Of a stretch of DNA of 64,000 nucleotides, positions 16,929 to 26,838 are shown one piece after another. The notes under the pieces were generated by a model. That model was not told the origin of the DNA and did not search any database. It worked only from the letters and a program-made list of their open reading frames with translations. How positions within the stretch are numbered: position 1 is the first letter of the stretch; every line of letters starts with the position of its first letter. The DNA comes from an uncultured Anaerolineae bacterium. GTDB taxonomy: Bacteria > Chloroflexota > Anaerolineae > Anaerolineales > Villigracilaceae. The stretch spans positions 1-64,000 of the forward strand of contig CAIJPN010000146.1 in assembly GCA_903822545.1 (NCBI GenBank), in the 5' to 3' direction. Position numbers and translations under genes: made by a program.

Positions 16929-17588
16929 ATGAAATACCAGAAATTTGCTTTGCTTTTGTCTGTTTTGATTGTTGCAATGTTTGTGTTGGGGGCATGTGGT
17001 ACTCCTCAGCCGGTTCCAACGGTTGTGCAGGTTACGGTTGTGGTAACTGCCACCCCAGGTGATGCTGTTGCTTGCCCGGAAAAATGTACTGTTACCGAGG
17101 AGCCAAGAGAAGCCTGTGTTAATATTGACAAAGGTGTGTGGGATTGCAGTAAATTTGGGCACACATTGATTTTTTCTAACGTGCCTGAGACGATGACCCC
17201 CTACTCATACCCTATCAAGCCTGATGTTCTGGCGAAGTTACGTCCTGAAGTATCGAAATTTTCTTCCCTGGCTGATAGTTCGATAGTGGTCGTTTCTGTT
17301 ATTGGCGACTTTCGCTTTATCGATAACGCCACTGGGGTTGAGCAAACTGCATTCCCATCACCAGTTAAAGTGAATATGGGCATTACCCCGGCAGATCTGG
17401 CTTTAGCGCCAGGCGGTGATATTAATGCATTGTTCCCAATCCAGACTGTGCTTTTACCCGATGGTAGCTATAGCCCCTGGAAAAGATTGTCTACAGATAC
17501 TATTGAGTATACTGGCAGCGGAGCGATTTTCAATGTGACTACCTGGGGTGCTGATCCGCCAACAGGAATTGGCACGGGTGGAACTTAG
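16929..17588 (+). CDS. Secreted lipoprotein of unknown function
   Basis: The protein has 219 residues from ATG 16929 with GAAGGGAGAG upstream. The signal peptide ends in VLGAC, a lipobox, then a Val/Thr/Pro stretch typical of Chloroflexota lipoprotein linkers. Two cysteine-bearing segments (VACPEKCTV and EACVNIDKGVWDC) suggest disulfides, and the rest looks beta-rich. No family is recognised. It has its own promoter and ends at a strong bidirectional terminator, so it is a single-gene unit. It is more AT-rich than its neighbours. Confidence 0.75.
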   Translation: MKYQKFALLLSVLIVAMFVLGACGTPQPVPTVVQVTVVVTATPGDAVACPEKCTVTEEPREACVNIDKGVWDCSKFGHTLIFSNVPETMTPYSYPIKPDVLAKLRPEVSKFSSLADSSIVVVSVIGDFRFIDNATGVEQTAFPSPVKVNMGITPADLALAPGGDINALFPIQTVLLPDGSYSPWKRLSTDTIEYTGSGAIFNVTTWGADPPTGIGTGGT

Positions 17589-17605
17589 TTATTTCTAAAC
17601 ATGAT

Positions 17606-17639
17606 AAAAACACCCCGCACAATCATGCGGGGTGTTTTT
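17606..17639. terminator. Bidirectional intrinsic terminator
   Basis: Perfect 14-bp stem: AAAAACACCCCGCA (17606-17619) and TGCGGGGTGTTTTT (17626-17639). It serves the convergent lipoprotein gene (plus) and kinase gene (minus). Confidence 0.92.
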
Positions 17640-17652
17640 TCGACTGTGCGCG

Positions 17653-20600
17653 TTATGGCAAATAGTTTTCAAGCTCTTGCAAGGTTTTCTCTGCACGCTG
17701 TAAGCCCAAATAATTATTGATCTGCTTGAACCCTTCAATTGCATCTTCCACAGGCTTACGGGATTGGGCCTGGTACCCCATATTTTTGAGAAATTCTGCA
17801 TAGTCCAAGTGGGCACACGCTCGTTCATATGTGTTTGCTTTTCCCTGTAGCAATGTAAAAGTGCGCTCAAATTTGTCTTTGGCCGCATCTAACCGGCCCT
17901 GACGCCAGTCCAGCACAGCTTGCAAGCGAAGTGTTTGACCGGCAAACGAATTTGTTTTATCCCTGAGAAGCGAGGGCTTCAATATTTCCAAAGTGATTTG
18001 GGCTTGCTCGTATAAGCCCAGAGCAATCTGGGCTTCAGCCAGGTATAAGCCGGATGAAATTTCGTCTGTATAGAATCTTTTCTTGTGGGCCAGATCAAGA
18101 GCATATGAAAGCTCATCACAGGCTTTTTCATATTCACCCTGTTGTAGCAGCACATCACCGGTGTTTAAACGAAAAACCATTACGCCACGCGCATCTTTTA
18201 TCTGTTCACAGGCTCTCACTGTGTGACGGTAATATTCAACAGCAGAATCAAATTGATTTAAGTAATAATACACAATCCCAAGCTCACCAGTGATATAAGC
18301 GGTTTCCTTCATTTTATGCTGTTCTTGGAATAATTTTCGTGATTTCTCCAGGTATTGGATTGCAAGCTCTAACTGGCCCTGTGCCCGGCAGGAGATTCCT
18401 TTCAGGCCAATAATTCTGGCATACTGATACTCATCTGGGTGGTGCGCCAAAATTGCTAAAACTTGCTCGCATAGTTCTTCGGCAAGATCAAACTTCCCCT
18501 GTCCATATTCTGATTCTGCCCTATCTGCCAGGTTGGTTGCCATGAGCTGAGGGTCGTCTTGCCCTGAAATATCCAATGCCGCAGTTGCGAAACAATCTGC
18601 GCTTTTTGAAAATTCAACCAGATAGTAATAGGCTGCTCCTAAAGCCCGGTTTAAGTTGATTGTTTCTATCTTCGATAGCGGTTTTTGTTTTACGGTTGCG
18701 AAAGTGTGTTCACATAACTCTACCAGCAATGTGAATTCATTCCACTTCTTGAGATGCATGTTCATTCCAGTCTCGAACAGCGCTTCATAGGCGCTATGTG
18801 CCTCCCCGGCCTGGATGGCATGGTGGTGCCATTCGAGCGCGCTGGCGTAATCGTCGATTTCTTTGGGGGCCAGCGGGTGCGGTTGTTTTTTGTAATATTC
18901 CAGGGCGCGCAGGTGGGCCGAGCGGCTGGCGGTGGAATCTTCGGGTTGCAGGCTCAATTTCACCAGTGAGGGCAGCCAGAAGTTGGCAGCCTGGTTTTTT
19001 GCCAGGAATCCGGCTTCAGCCCAGCGCTTGATCATGGCCGGTTTGGCCGGGCCGATCTCTTTCAACCCATCGATGGGGATTTCGCGCTGGAGCACAGCCA
19101 GGGATTGGAGTGCGGCGTATTCATCCGCTGTGAGCCGCTGGTGGAGCAGCGACTCAAAATGTGATAAAAAATCATCGAGTCCCCCTTGCAGGCTGTCCAG
19201 CGCGGCATCGATGCCGAGGGTCAGGATGTAGCGGGCAACGTGTTTAAGCGCAAATGGGTGTCCGTTTACTTTGCTAACAATCGTGGCAAGCGTTTCATCG
19301 CTGACATCATCCTGCAACCCGTTGGCGCGCAGGAATTTGATGGCAGCCGTTTCGTTGAGCCCACTCAGGGTGAGCGGCTGGCTGCCGAACTCCAGCAGGT
19401 ATTCGTTGTTTGACATGACCGGCACGAGCGGGCTGGTGATGATGATCCTGGCATTATGCTGGTTGTTTTTTAGTCCTTCAAACAGGTACTCCAGCGCCGG
19501 GTCGGTGAATTTGTTGCTGCCGGGGGCCAGGACGGTTTCCAGGTTGTCGAAAACCATCCACATGGATTTATCCTGGTTCAGGTAATCGGTCATCACATCC
19601 ACATCGTTGATGGAGGCCTGCTGGTCAGGGCCGTTGCGGAACGACAGGATTTCCTCGCGCACGCCGCCGCCCAGGCATTTTTCCAGGTAGCTGGCGATGC
19701 GGTCGAGCAGAATGCCCAGGCTGTTGCCGCTGCCTTTTTGGCGGTCAAAGTCATACCAAAAGGGCGGGGGCGAGGCGGGCGGCATAAATTCCAGCAGGGC
19801 GCGTGCCAGGGTGCTTTTGCCGATGCCGGGCATGCCGGTGATGACCAGCAGACGGTGTTCTTCCAGGTGAGAGATGCAGCCTGCCAGTTCTTTTTCGCGG
19901 TTGCTGATGATGAGTTCTTTTTCACCTGGCCCCAGCACCGGGACGGTGGATTTTGGATAGCTTTTGCGCCGCCAGTCTTTTTCCCATTCCTGGCGGGCCG
20001 GGGCGCGGGAGTTTGCCAGCTCTGCCAGGGTTTGGGCGTTAGGTTGTATGATCCAGCCGGGGCCGGTGGTGGCCCGATCTGATTGCAGCAGAATCAGGGC
20101 AGCATCCACCATATGTGCCGAAGAAGGGCGTTCGAGCGGATTCTTGCTGAGCATCTGCATCACCAGGGTGTTCAGCATATCGGGTACTTCGGGGTTGCGA
20201 TCTTTGGGCGATGGTGCATTGCCGCGCAGCAACTCAGCGAACAGGTGGGCAATATCGGAGCCCTGGAAAGGCAGATCGCCGGTCAAAAGCTCGTAGAGCA
20301 TCACACCCAGCGCATACAGGTCAGATTGCGGGCTGGGCTGCCCACCCTGGATCAACTCTGGGGCGATGTAGGCAAATGTTCCCACCAGTATCCCGGCATC
20401 GGTGACGCGGGCGCTGTCCATGCTCAGGGCCAGGCCAAAATCCATCAATTTGATGGAGCCATTGGGTGAGAGCAGCACATTATCGGGTTTGATATCGCGA
20501 TGGATAACGCCTTTGCCGTGTGCATGAACCAGCGCCGCGCAGATCTGGCGGATGTAATCGATTACTTTTGGAAACCCCACAAAGTAGTTGAATCGCAGCG

Positions 20601-20877
20601 AGTGGCCTTCCACCAGTTCCATGATGATGAAGGGTACGCCATCTTCCTCCAGTGCGTCATAAACGGTGACGATGTTGGGATGATTGAGTTTTGCCACTGC
20701 TCGTGCTTCTGAAAGTAGACGCGAACGCGCCTCGCTATTGATGTTGGAGGCCGAGATGGCTTTGATTGCTACCGGGCGGTTCAGGAAGGTATCGTACCCC
20801 TGGTAAACTACCCCCATACCTCCGTGTCCAAGCTCGGTGTCAATCCGGTAACGGTTGACGAGCGTTTTTCCGAGCAT
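17653..20877 (-). CDS. Ser/Thr protein kinase fused to a STAND-like NTPase and TPR repeats
   Basis: The protein has 1074 residues. The N-terminal Hanks-type kinase is complete: Gly loop GHGGMG (18-22), Lys39 in VAIK, HRDIKPDN (126-133), DFG (146-148) and a GTFAYIAPE activation segment. A P-loop NTPase follows with GMPGIGKST near 346-354 and IIITS, resembling NB-ARC/STAND proteins. From about 660 to the end are TPR-like helices (ALGAAYYYLVEFSKSADCF and similar). Such fusions couple a sensory TPR scaffold to phosphorylation. There is no membrane helix, so it is cytosolic. The ATG has only a weak ribosome-binding site. The gene ends at the shared terminator at 17606. Confidence 0.9.
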   Translation of the reverse strand: MLGKTLVNRYRIDTELGHGGMGVVYQGYDTFLNRPVAIKAISASNINSEARSRLLSEARAVAKLNHPNIVTVYDALEEDGVPFIIMELVEGHSLRFNYFVGFPKVIDYIRQICAALVHAHGKGVIHRDIKPDNVLLSPNGSIKLMDFGLALSMDSARVTDAGILVGTFAYIAPELIQGGQPSPQSDLYALGVMLYELLTGDLPFQGSDIAHLFAELLRGNAPSPKDRNPEVPDMLNTLVMQMLSKNPLERPSSAHMVDAALILLQSDRATTGPGWIIQPNAQTLAELANSRAPARQEWEKDWRRKSYPKSTVPVLGPGEKELIISNREKELAGCISHLEEHRLLVITGMPGIGKSTLARALLEFMPPASPPPFWYDFDRQKGSGNSLGILLDRIASYLEKCLGGGVREEILSFRNGPDQQASINDVDVMTDYLNQDKSMWMVFDNLETVLAPGSNKFTDPALEYLFEGLKNNQHNARIIITSPLVPVMSNNEYLLEFGSQPLTLSGLNETAAIKFLRANGLQDDVSDETLATIVSKVNGHPFALKHVARYILTLGIDAALDSLQGGLDDFLSHFESLLHQRLTADEYAALQSLAVLQREIPIDGLKEIGPAKPAMIKRWAEAGFLAKNQAANFWLPSLVKLSLQPEDSTASRSAHLRALEYYKKQPHPLAPKEIDDYASALEWHHHAIQAGEAHSAYEALFETGMNMHLKKWNEFTLLVELCEHTFATVKQKPLSKIETINLNRALGAAYYYLVEFSKSADCFATAALDISGQDDPQLMATNLADRAESEYGQGKFDLAEELCEQVLAILAHHPDEYQYARIIGLKGISCRAQGQLELAIQYLEKSRKLFQEQHKMKETAYITGELGIVYYYLNQFDSAVEYYRHTVRACEQIKDARGVMVFRLNTGDVLLQQGEYEKACDELSYALDLAHKKRFYTDEISSGLYLAEAQIALGLYEQAQITLEILKPSLLRDKTNSFAGQTLRLQAVLDWRQGRLDAAKDKFERTFTLLQGKANTYERACAHLDYAEFLKNMGYQAQSRKPVEDAIEGFKQINNYLGLQRAEKTLQELENYLP

Positions 20878-20919
20878 CGTGAGCCAGCTTTCAGTTGGGA
20901 TAAGTTATGAAAATAAAGG

Positions 20920-20945
20920 AAAAGCCCTCGTAACTAAGGGCTTTT
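20920..20945 (-). terminator. Intrinsic terminator after the sensor-kinase pair
   Basis: AAAAGCCCT and AGGGCTTTT arms (20920-20928, 20937-20945) around an 8-base loop. It lies downstream of the stop at 21097 and before the kinase start, insulating the two minus-strand units. Confidence 0.75.
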
Positions 20946-21096
20946 GGGGAATGATGTAGCTGGTATGTGTGTAAAGCCTATTCGATTATATAAGAAACGG
21001 GGGAGTATTTCAACAAGGCCTGGGGATTCTGTAACAGGGGGGCCAAAATCTGCTGGTTTGGGGTTTGGTAAATTTGCATACCAAATATCAGGTGTT

Positions 21097-22581
21097 TTAC
21101 CGCTCGTTGTTTAAACTGTTTGGGAAACGGATTTTGCAGCTGACGCCTTTTTTGTGTGAGAATGTGATCTGCCCCTGGAGTTGGTTTTGCCCAAGTGCCA
21201 TCACCATCTGCAACCCCAGCTTGCTGCTGGTTTCGATGTCGAATCCTTCGGGGAAGCCGATGCCGTTATCAGATACGGTTAAGGTGATGAAGTCTTTTTC
21301 GAGGGTCAGGCTGACTTTGATCTGGCCATCGTGATTGTGCGGGAAGGCATATTTCAGGGCGTTGGAAACCAACTCGTTGAGCAGCAGCCCGCATGGGATG
21401 GCAACATCGATCGAAGCCGGGATCGGCTCCACTTCGGTCACCAGGCTGACACTGCCATCTGCAACCCGGTAGCTTTTCATTAAAAGTTCGGCCAGGTTGG
21501 AGATGTAATCGCCCAGGTCGATATTGCTCAGGTTGCGAGACTGGTAGAGCTTCTGGTGCACCATCGCCATCGACATGATGCGCGTGCGCATTTCTTCCAG
21601 AATCAGTGATAAGCGTGAGTCGTCCAGGTATTCTTCTTCCAGCGCCAGCATGGCGGTGATGACCTGCATATTGTTTTTGGTGCGATGATACAGCTCGCGC
21701 AACAAGGTTTCTTTTTCCGCCAGGGCTGCGATCAGTTTTTCCTCGGCCTGTTTGCGTTCGGTGGTTTCTACCAGTGAAAGCACCAGCCCTTCCACCTGCC
21801 CGGCAGCATCTTTAACCGGTGTCAGCGTCCAATCCCAGTAAGTAATGCCCCGTTCGGGCTGGCCAGGAAAGGTGAATGGCTGATCCTGAAATGAAATCGA
21901 CTCACCGCTTTCGCGCACCTGCATGAAAATGGCTTTGTTTTCTTCGTTTGGGAAGACATCAAAATGATTTTTGCCAATCAGATCCTCGGGCGTTTTCTTG
22001 CTGGAATTGGTATATGCGTTGTTGACCGCCACAAAATTGAAGTCAGCATCGAGATACACCAACTGGGTGTGAGCTTTGTCGATGATCAATTGCGAAAACT
22101 TGCGCTGGCGTTCCAGTTCGGCTTCCACGCGTTTTCGTTCGCTCAGTTCGCTCTGCAATTCGGCGGTGCGCAGTGCCACTGCGTTCTCAAGATGCGCACG
22201 CAATTGACTCAGTTCCATGTGTGTGCTCACGCGCGCCAGCATTTCATCCTCGCTAAACGGCTTGGAGATGAAATCGACCGCACCCATTTTCAGGCCTTCT
22301 GTGCGTTCGTGTGCTTCTGTCAGGGAACTCAGGAAAATCACCGGGATGTTGCGGCTTTTTTCACTGGCTTTCAGCCTGCGGCAAACCTCGAAGCCATCCA
22401 TTATCGGCATACGGATATCCAGCAGAATCAGGTCTGGCTGGCTGGCTGCCACAGATGCCAGGCCCAGTTCGCCGCTATCCGAAGGGCGCACCTGGTAACC
22501 TGCAGATGATAGGGTTTTTTCCAACAGCGACAGGGATTCGCGCGAATCATCTATGACAAGGATCGTGCCTGGTTTTTTCAT
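21097..22581 (-). CDS. Receiver-PAS-histidine kinase (HisKA_2 type)
   Basis: The protein has 494 residues. The N-terminal receiver has DD at 11-12, phosphoacceptor Asp55 (LILLDIRMP) and Lys in FISKPF. A coiled linker leads to a PAS domain at about 165-275. The kinase core carries ELYHRTKNNMQVI with the phosphorylated His near 299, diagnostic of HisKA_2 (HWE-related) kinases, and an ATPase domain with LLLNELVSNALKYAF and DNGIGFP. There is no membrane segment. The start ATG overlaps the stop of the upstream hybrid kinase by 4 bases (ATGA), so the two are translationally coupled. A receiver in front of the kinase suggests input from that partner. Confidence 0.9.
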   Translation of the reverse strand: MKKPGTILVIDDSRESLSLLEKTLSSAGYQVRPSDSGELGLASVAASQPDLILLDIRMPIMDGFEVCRRLKASEKSRNIPVIFLSSLTEAHERTEGLKMGAVDFISKPFSEDEMLARVSTHMELSQLRAHLENAVALRTAELQSELSERKRVEAELERQRKFSQLIIDKAHTQLVYLDADFNFVAVNNAYTNSSKKTPEDLIGKNHFDVFPNEENKAIFMQVRESGESISFQDQPFTFPGQPERGITYWDWTLTPVKDAAGQVEGLVLSLVETTERKQAEEKLIAALAEKETLLRELYHRTKNNMQVITAMLALEEEYLDDSRLSLILEEMRTRIMSMAMVHQKLYQSRNLSNIDLGDYISNLAELLMKSYRVADGSVSLVTEVEPIPASIDVAIPCGLLLNELVSNALKYAFPHNHDGQIKVSLTLEKDFITLTVSDNGIGFPEGFDIETSSKLGLQMVMALGQNQLQGQITFSHKKGVSCKIRFPNSLNNER

Positions 22582-24338
22582 TCTGTCTCCTTAGGAGCAA
22601 GCTGCACAGCATGAAGAATCGCGGTGTACTGGTATTGCGCCGCATAATTTGCCAGTATTGCCCCCAAGTCTGGATACTGCCCGGTAATTTTCTGGATCGT
22701 TTCATCAAGTTGTTCGCGTTTCAGGCTAATCAGCGCCTCCACCAGGGCAGAACGTAGTTCATCTGGCAGCGCAGCCAGCATTTGCTGGCTGAGTGGCTGC
22801 AATTTTGCGGTTTTGCTGCCAGCCTGGGCATGCGAATAAACGAACTGCACCCCCAGGTGCCGCCCCATACACTCAAAAATTTCCCCGGAACGGTACGGTT
22901 TGCGGATGAAATCATCCATTCCGGCAGACAGTACGCGCTGGCGTTCCTCCTGGAAGACTGAAGCCGTTAGCGCCACGATTTTCACATCCTGGCCGCCCTC
23001 CAGCGCGCGAATGCGCCGGGTGGCTTCCAGACCGTCCATCACCGGCATACGCACATCCATCCAGATAAAATGCGGATGCCAGCCATGGAACATTTCGATG
23101 CCCGTTTGGCCATCCTCCACCACACGCACATCGAACCCGGCAAGTTCCACGATTTGCTTAAGCAGCAGCCAGTTTTCCTTTTGATCTTCCACAATCAAAA
23201 TGCGGTATTGGGGTTGACCGGCTGCCAACCCAACCACCTCGCCCTGCTCCGTTTTGGGAGATGGAATCTGCTCGGGGGTGACTTTCTCCACCGGCAATTC
23301 CACCCGGAAAAGCGAACCCCTATTCAAGGTGCTTTTCAGGTTGATTTTCCCGCCCATCAACTCCACGTTCTGACGGGTGATTGCCAACCCCAGCCCGCTG
23401 CCCTGGTGTTCTTCTGGCCTGCCAACCTGCACAAACGGTTCAAAGATCAGCTTCTGATCTTCGGCTGAAATACCTACCCCGGTATCTTCCACTTCGATGA
23501 TGAGTAATTGGTGAGCTGCAGGCAGATCCTGGCACGAGAGTCGCAGCATGACTCCGCCCTGTTGGGTATATTTGATGGCGTTGCCGATCAGATTGAGCAG
23601 CGTTTGGCGCAGCTTGGGAGCATCGGCGCAGGCAAAGCGGGGAAATTGTGAGGATTGATCGACTTTCAGGTACAGGCCCTTCTCCTCGGCGCGTAAACGC
23701 ATCAGGTCGGTGATATCCAGCACCATTTCGCCCAGGTCGAAGACTGTGTTTTCCAGGATAACCCGCCCGGCTTCGATTTTTGCCATATCGAGCACATCAT
23801 TGATCAGGGTCAGCAGGTGTTCGCCGCTGCGATTGATCAGGTCGAGGGTTTTACGCTGTTCTTCGGGGATGGCTTTGTCATTGCGCATCAGGTTTGAAAA
23901 ACCCAGGATGGCATTTAACGGAGTGCGCAGCTCGTGGCTCATGCTGGCCAGGAAAACGCTTTTGGCTTTGTTAGCGGCTTCGGCCTGGGCCTGCGCGGCT
24001 TTGGCGCTGGCCTGCGCTCGTCGCATGGCATCGGATATCCCCGAAATCATCGTACAGCTCATCAGGAAAACACCCATTGCCAGCCACTCGACGCTGGAAA
24101 GCTGCCCTTCATCTATCCAAAAATACGCCAGGAAAGCCGAAATGATGGTCGCCAGCATTCCGGGTGCCAGCCCGCCAAAAACGGCAGCTACCATCACTGC
24201 CGGGTAAAATGTCAGGTAGGGGATTCCGCGCCCCAAATCTATTAGCAGCCAGGCTCGCAGGCCAGCGGCCAGGGCGATGACCAGGAGTGCCACGGTGTAG
24301 CGTAACCATGCCGGGGCTTTTGCGCCAGTCCAGTCCAA
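22578..24338 (-). CDS. Membrane-bound hybrid histidine kinase
   Basis: About 586 residues. No ATG is suitably placed; a TTG at 24338 lies 5 bases after a perfect GGAGG, so I take that start (a TTG 12 bases earlier is the alternative). Several N-terminal helices resemble the DUF4118 sensor (YTVALLVIALAAGLRAWLL, LTFYPAVMVAAVFGGLAPG). HisKA follows with SHELRTPLNAILGF, His near 135. The HATPase domain has NLIGNAIKYT, DTGVGI and GSGLGLAI. The C-terminal receiver has phosphoacceptor Asp near 428 (MDVRMPVMDG). An Hpt-like tail is possible but unproven. It is coupled to the downstream receiver-kinase and both should form one phosphorelay. Confidence 0.88.
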   Translation of the reverse strand: MDWTGAKAPAWLRYTVALLVIALAAGLRAWLLIDLGRGIPYLTFYPAVMVAAVFGGLAPGMLATIISAFLAYFWIDEGQLSSVEWLAMGVFLMSCTMISGISDAMRRAQASAKAAQAQAEAANKAKSVFLASMSHELRTPLNAILGFSNLMRNDKAIPEEQRKTLDLINRSGEHLLTLINDVLDMAKIEAGRVILENTVFDLGEMVLDITDLMRLRAEEKGLYLKVDQSSQFPRFACADAPKLRQTLLNLIGNAIKYTQQGGVMLRLSCQDLPAAHQLLIIEVEDTGVGISAEDQKLIFEPFVQVGRPEEHQGSGLGLAITRQNVELMGGKINLKSTLNRGSLFRVELPVEKVTPEQIPSPKTEQGEVVGLAAGQPQYRILIVEDQKENWLLLKQIVELAGFDVRVVEDGQTGIEMFHGWHPHFIWMDVRMPVMDGLEATRRIRALEGGQDVKIVALTASVFQEERQRVLSAGMDDFIRKPYRSGEIFECMGRHLGVQFVYSHAQAGSKTAKLQPLSQQMLAALPDELRSALVEALISLKREQLDETIQKITGQYPDLGAILANYAAQYQYTAILHAVQLAPKETE

Positions 24339-24591
24339 TTGTGCCTCCAAATAATAAGTTTCAGACCGTCCCTTCTTTCCATGCAGACGGAAAGGGACGC
24401 ACTGCGTATAGTTGCGCGGCAGCGTTCAGGTTTAAAAGGTAGGAAATTGGGTAAAGAGCTGAGTCGTTTGGACAACTATTATTAGTGTAGCAGAAAATGG
24501 TGTGTTTTGTTGCTGTTAAGGCGTGAATATTTTCACAATACTGGCAGGGAATTGATTTAAAATGATTGGTCACCTGGTTGGATGTGGAATC

Positions 24592-25737
24592 CTAAACCCC
24601 GGCCTGGGAGGCGGCGAAGCGCCGTTCCAGCCAGTTGAAGAAGAGCAGCGCCACGATCAACCCAACGCCAAAGATGAAGTACATGTTGCGAATGCCGGTC
24701 AGGTCGATCAGCCAGCCGCCGATGAAGCCACCCAGGGATGCGCCAATGCCCATCAGCGCCGCGCCGAACAGGCTTTGGGCGGTGGCTTTAACGCTTTCCG
24801 GGGCGTTTTCGTTGGCGTAGGTTACACCGGCCACCAGGATGAGCGGGAAGGTGAATCCATGCAGGAGCTGCACAGCCACCAGTCCGAGAGGCAGGTTCAG
24901 GGCGGATCCGATAATTAATCGCACCGCAATGGCTCCCAGGCCGATGATCAGCAGGGTGTGGGCGCCAAAGCGTTTGATCAGTCGATCTGAGAAAAATAGC
25001 ACGGGTACTTCTGAAAGGAAGGTTGAAACGGTTAGTGAGAAGCCCATCAGGTCTTTGCTGGCGCCGAGTTCGCCAAAATACATGAACAGGTAGTTGTTGA
25101 TGGTGGACATGCCCATGCCGCCGACCAGAACCATGGCCAGGAATGACAGCCAGCGCGGGTTGGTGAGAATGGTTTTGATGCCGCTCTGGATGGAGGCTGG
25201 TTTTTCGAGGCTTTTCTCGAAGCGGAAGAACAGCCCAACCAGCATGGCGCTGAACATAAAGATGGAATAGAGCCAGAATGACCAATCTTGTCCATAGCGT
25301 TCGATGATAAAACCAGTTCCCCAGGCGATCAGCCCCCATCCCAGTGCGCCGCCGGTGCGTACCCGCCCATACAGTTCGCGCCGCCCCTCCAGCATCGACA
25401 TGGTGGCAAGATCGGCCAGGGCGTTGGATGGTGAAAGGGCGATGTTGAGGAAGATGATGATGCTGAAAATGCCCCAAAATGAGCGTGTAAAGGGGAATAG
25501 CAGCGCCAGACCGCTGGTAATCCCCAGTGAGAGCAGGAAAATCAGCTTGTAGCGGCGGGTGCTGTCGGCGAGGCCACTTAGCACGGGGCCGGTTACAAGC
25601 GAGACGAGCGGAGTCAGGCCGGTGATCAGGCCAATTTGGGTGCCGCTGAAGCCGATGTTCTGGTAGAAAAGTGTCATATAGGGCAGCATGGCGGCAAATG
25701 CGCCATAGTACAGGAAGTAGTAGGCAAAGGAAATCAC
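24592..25737 (-). CDS. Major facilitator superfamily transporter, sugar-permease-like
   Basis: The protein has 381 residues, starting at GTG 25737 (no in-frame ATG sits before the first helix). About 12 helices are visible, with a GPVLSGLADSTRRYK loop after helix 2 and IERYGQDWSFWLYS mid-protein, which resembles the LacY/nucleoside-permease-like or PucC-like MFS_1 branch. It is 7 bases downstream of the esterase lipoprotein gene and probably shares its transcript. The substrate is unknown. Confidence 0.82.
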   Translation of the reverse strand: MISFAYYFLYYGAFAAMLPYMTLFYQNIGFSGTQIGLITGLTPLVSLVTGPVLSGLADSTRRYKLIFLLSLGITSGLALLFPFTRSFWGIFSIIIFLNIALSPSNALADLATMSMLEGRRELYGRVRTGGALGWGLIAWGTGFIIERYGQDWSFWLYSIFMFSAMLVGLFFRFEKSLEKPASIQSGIKTILTNPRWLSFLAMVLVGGMGMSTINNYLFMYFGELGASKDLMGFSLTVSTFLSEVPVLFFSDRLIKRFGAHTLLIIGLGAIAVRLIIGSALNLPLGLVAVQLLHGFTFPLILVAGVTYANENAPESVKATAQSLFGAALMGIGASLGGFIGGWLIDLTGIRNMYFIFGVGLIVALLFFNWLERRFAASQAGV

Positions 25738-25744
25738 GGTTGGC

Positions 25745-26824
25745 TCATTTCAGGGTGCGGTCGAAGAATGCGATGGTTCTATCCATGGCGGTGGTGAAAA
25801 ATTTGGAGATGTTGTGATTGTCACCGGGGTACTCATACAACTCAACGGTTTGACCAGCGGCCCGCGCTTCTTCTGCCAGCCGCACCGAAAATGCCAGCGG
25901 CACATCTTCATCTTGGGTGCCATGATGCAGTTGCAGCGGGCCAGAAAGGTCGACCAGGTAGCTATTGGCTGAGAGCGACGCCCAAAAGTCGGGGTTTTGC
26001 TCGGGCGTGCCGTATTGTGTCATCCATACGCTGCGCCAGCTGCTCGAACCGGGGCGCGGAGTGAAGCTGCCAGTCCGGCGCCAATTGTAGAGCATATCGG
26101 GGTAAGACGCTACCACTCCGGCCCAAATGACACCTATTTTAACATCTTTGGTTGCTACCATGGCACGCAGGGTCAGGTAGCCGCCCATCGAGTGACCCCA
26201 CATGCCGATTTTTTCCGGGTTCACTTTTGGATGTTGTTTCAGCGACGCGACGGCATTTAACACATCCACGGCATATCCGGGGCTGGAATAGGCTCCGCTG
26301 GCCTGGCCTTCAGATTTATCGTGGCCGCGATAGTCGATTCGGAAGACAACATACCCCGCGCGGGCCAGTCGATCGACATAGGCGATGTATCGCTCGGTGG
26401 TTTTATACACATCGGGTGGAATGTAGCCGTGGTTGAAGACGATGGCCGGGAATCCGCCCTCGGGCATTTCTCCATCCGGGATGGTCAGCAGGGCGTAGAT
26501 TTTTAGCCCTTCAGAAAGATAATAAGCGTAGTAGCGCCGGTAATTTGCGCCGCGCTCCAGCTCGCGCTCGATGATAATTTCGCTGCCAGGGTAATTTCCT
26601 GCTCGCAGCGCGGCGATGCTCATCGGGTGCGGAACCGGCGTTTGGGTGGGGATTGGCGTGGATGTGGGCGTGCGAGTCGGGGTGTTGGTAACGGTCGGGG
26701 TTAAGGTTGCCACCTGGGGCGGTGGGAGTGGCGTGGATGTGAAGGCCGCTGCTGGGGTGGGGGCCGCCGGGGTGCAGGCGGCGAGGAGCAAGGATGCAAG
26801 TACCAGTAAAGTGAGTCTTTTCAT
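25745..26824 (-). CDS. Alpha/beta hydrolase lipoprotein (prolyl-oligopeptidase-like esterase)
   Basis: The protein has 359 residues. The signal peptide ends in LLAAC, a lipobox, followed by a long Thr/Pro linker to about residue 70. The catalytic domain has an oxyanion HGYIPP motif, a nucleophile GHSMGG (Ser near 212), an acidic residue in GTQDEDVPLAF, and His in YPGDNHNI. This is the dienelactone-hydrolase/S9-like set, acting on esters or peptides outside the membrane. It is transcribed with the downstream MFS carrier, which may take up its product; that link is inference. Confidence 0.85.
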   Translation of the reverse strand: MKRLTLLVLASLLLAACTPAAPTPAAAFTSTPLPPPQVATLTPTVTNTPTRTPTSTPIPTQTPVPHPMSIAALRAGNYPGSEIIIERELERGANYRRYYAYYLSEGLKIYALLTIPDGEMPEGGFPAIVFNHGYIPPDVYKTTERYIAYVDRLARAGYVVFRIDYRGHDKSEGQASGAYSSPGYAVDVLNAVASLKQHPKVNPEKIGMWGHSMGGYLTLRAMVATKDVKIGVIWAGVVASYPDMLYNWRRTGSFTPRPGSSSWRSVWMTQYGTPEQNPDFWASLSANSYLVDLSGPLQLHHGTQDEDVPLAFSVRLAEEARAAGQTVELYEYPGDNHNISKFFTTAMDRTIAFFDRTLK

Positions 26825-26838
26825 TTTTCTCTCAATGA

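Noticed and set aside
24360-24410. Hairpin upstream of the hybrid kinase as a riboswitch or terminator
   Set aside because: The GTCCCTT/AAGGGAC stem is short, has a long loop and no T-run.
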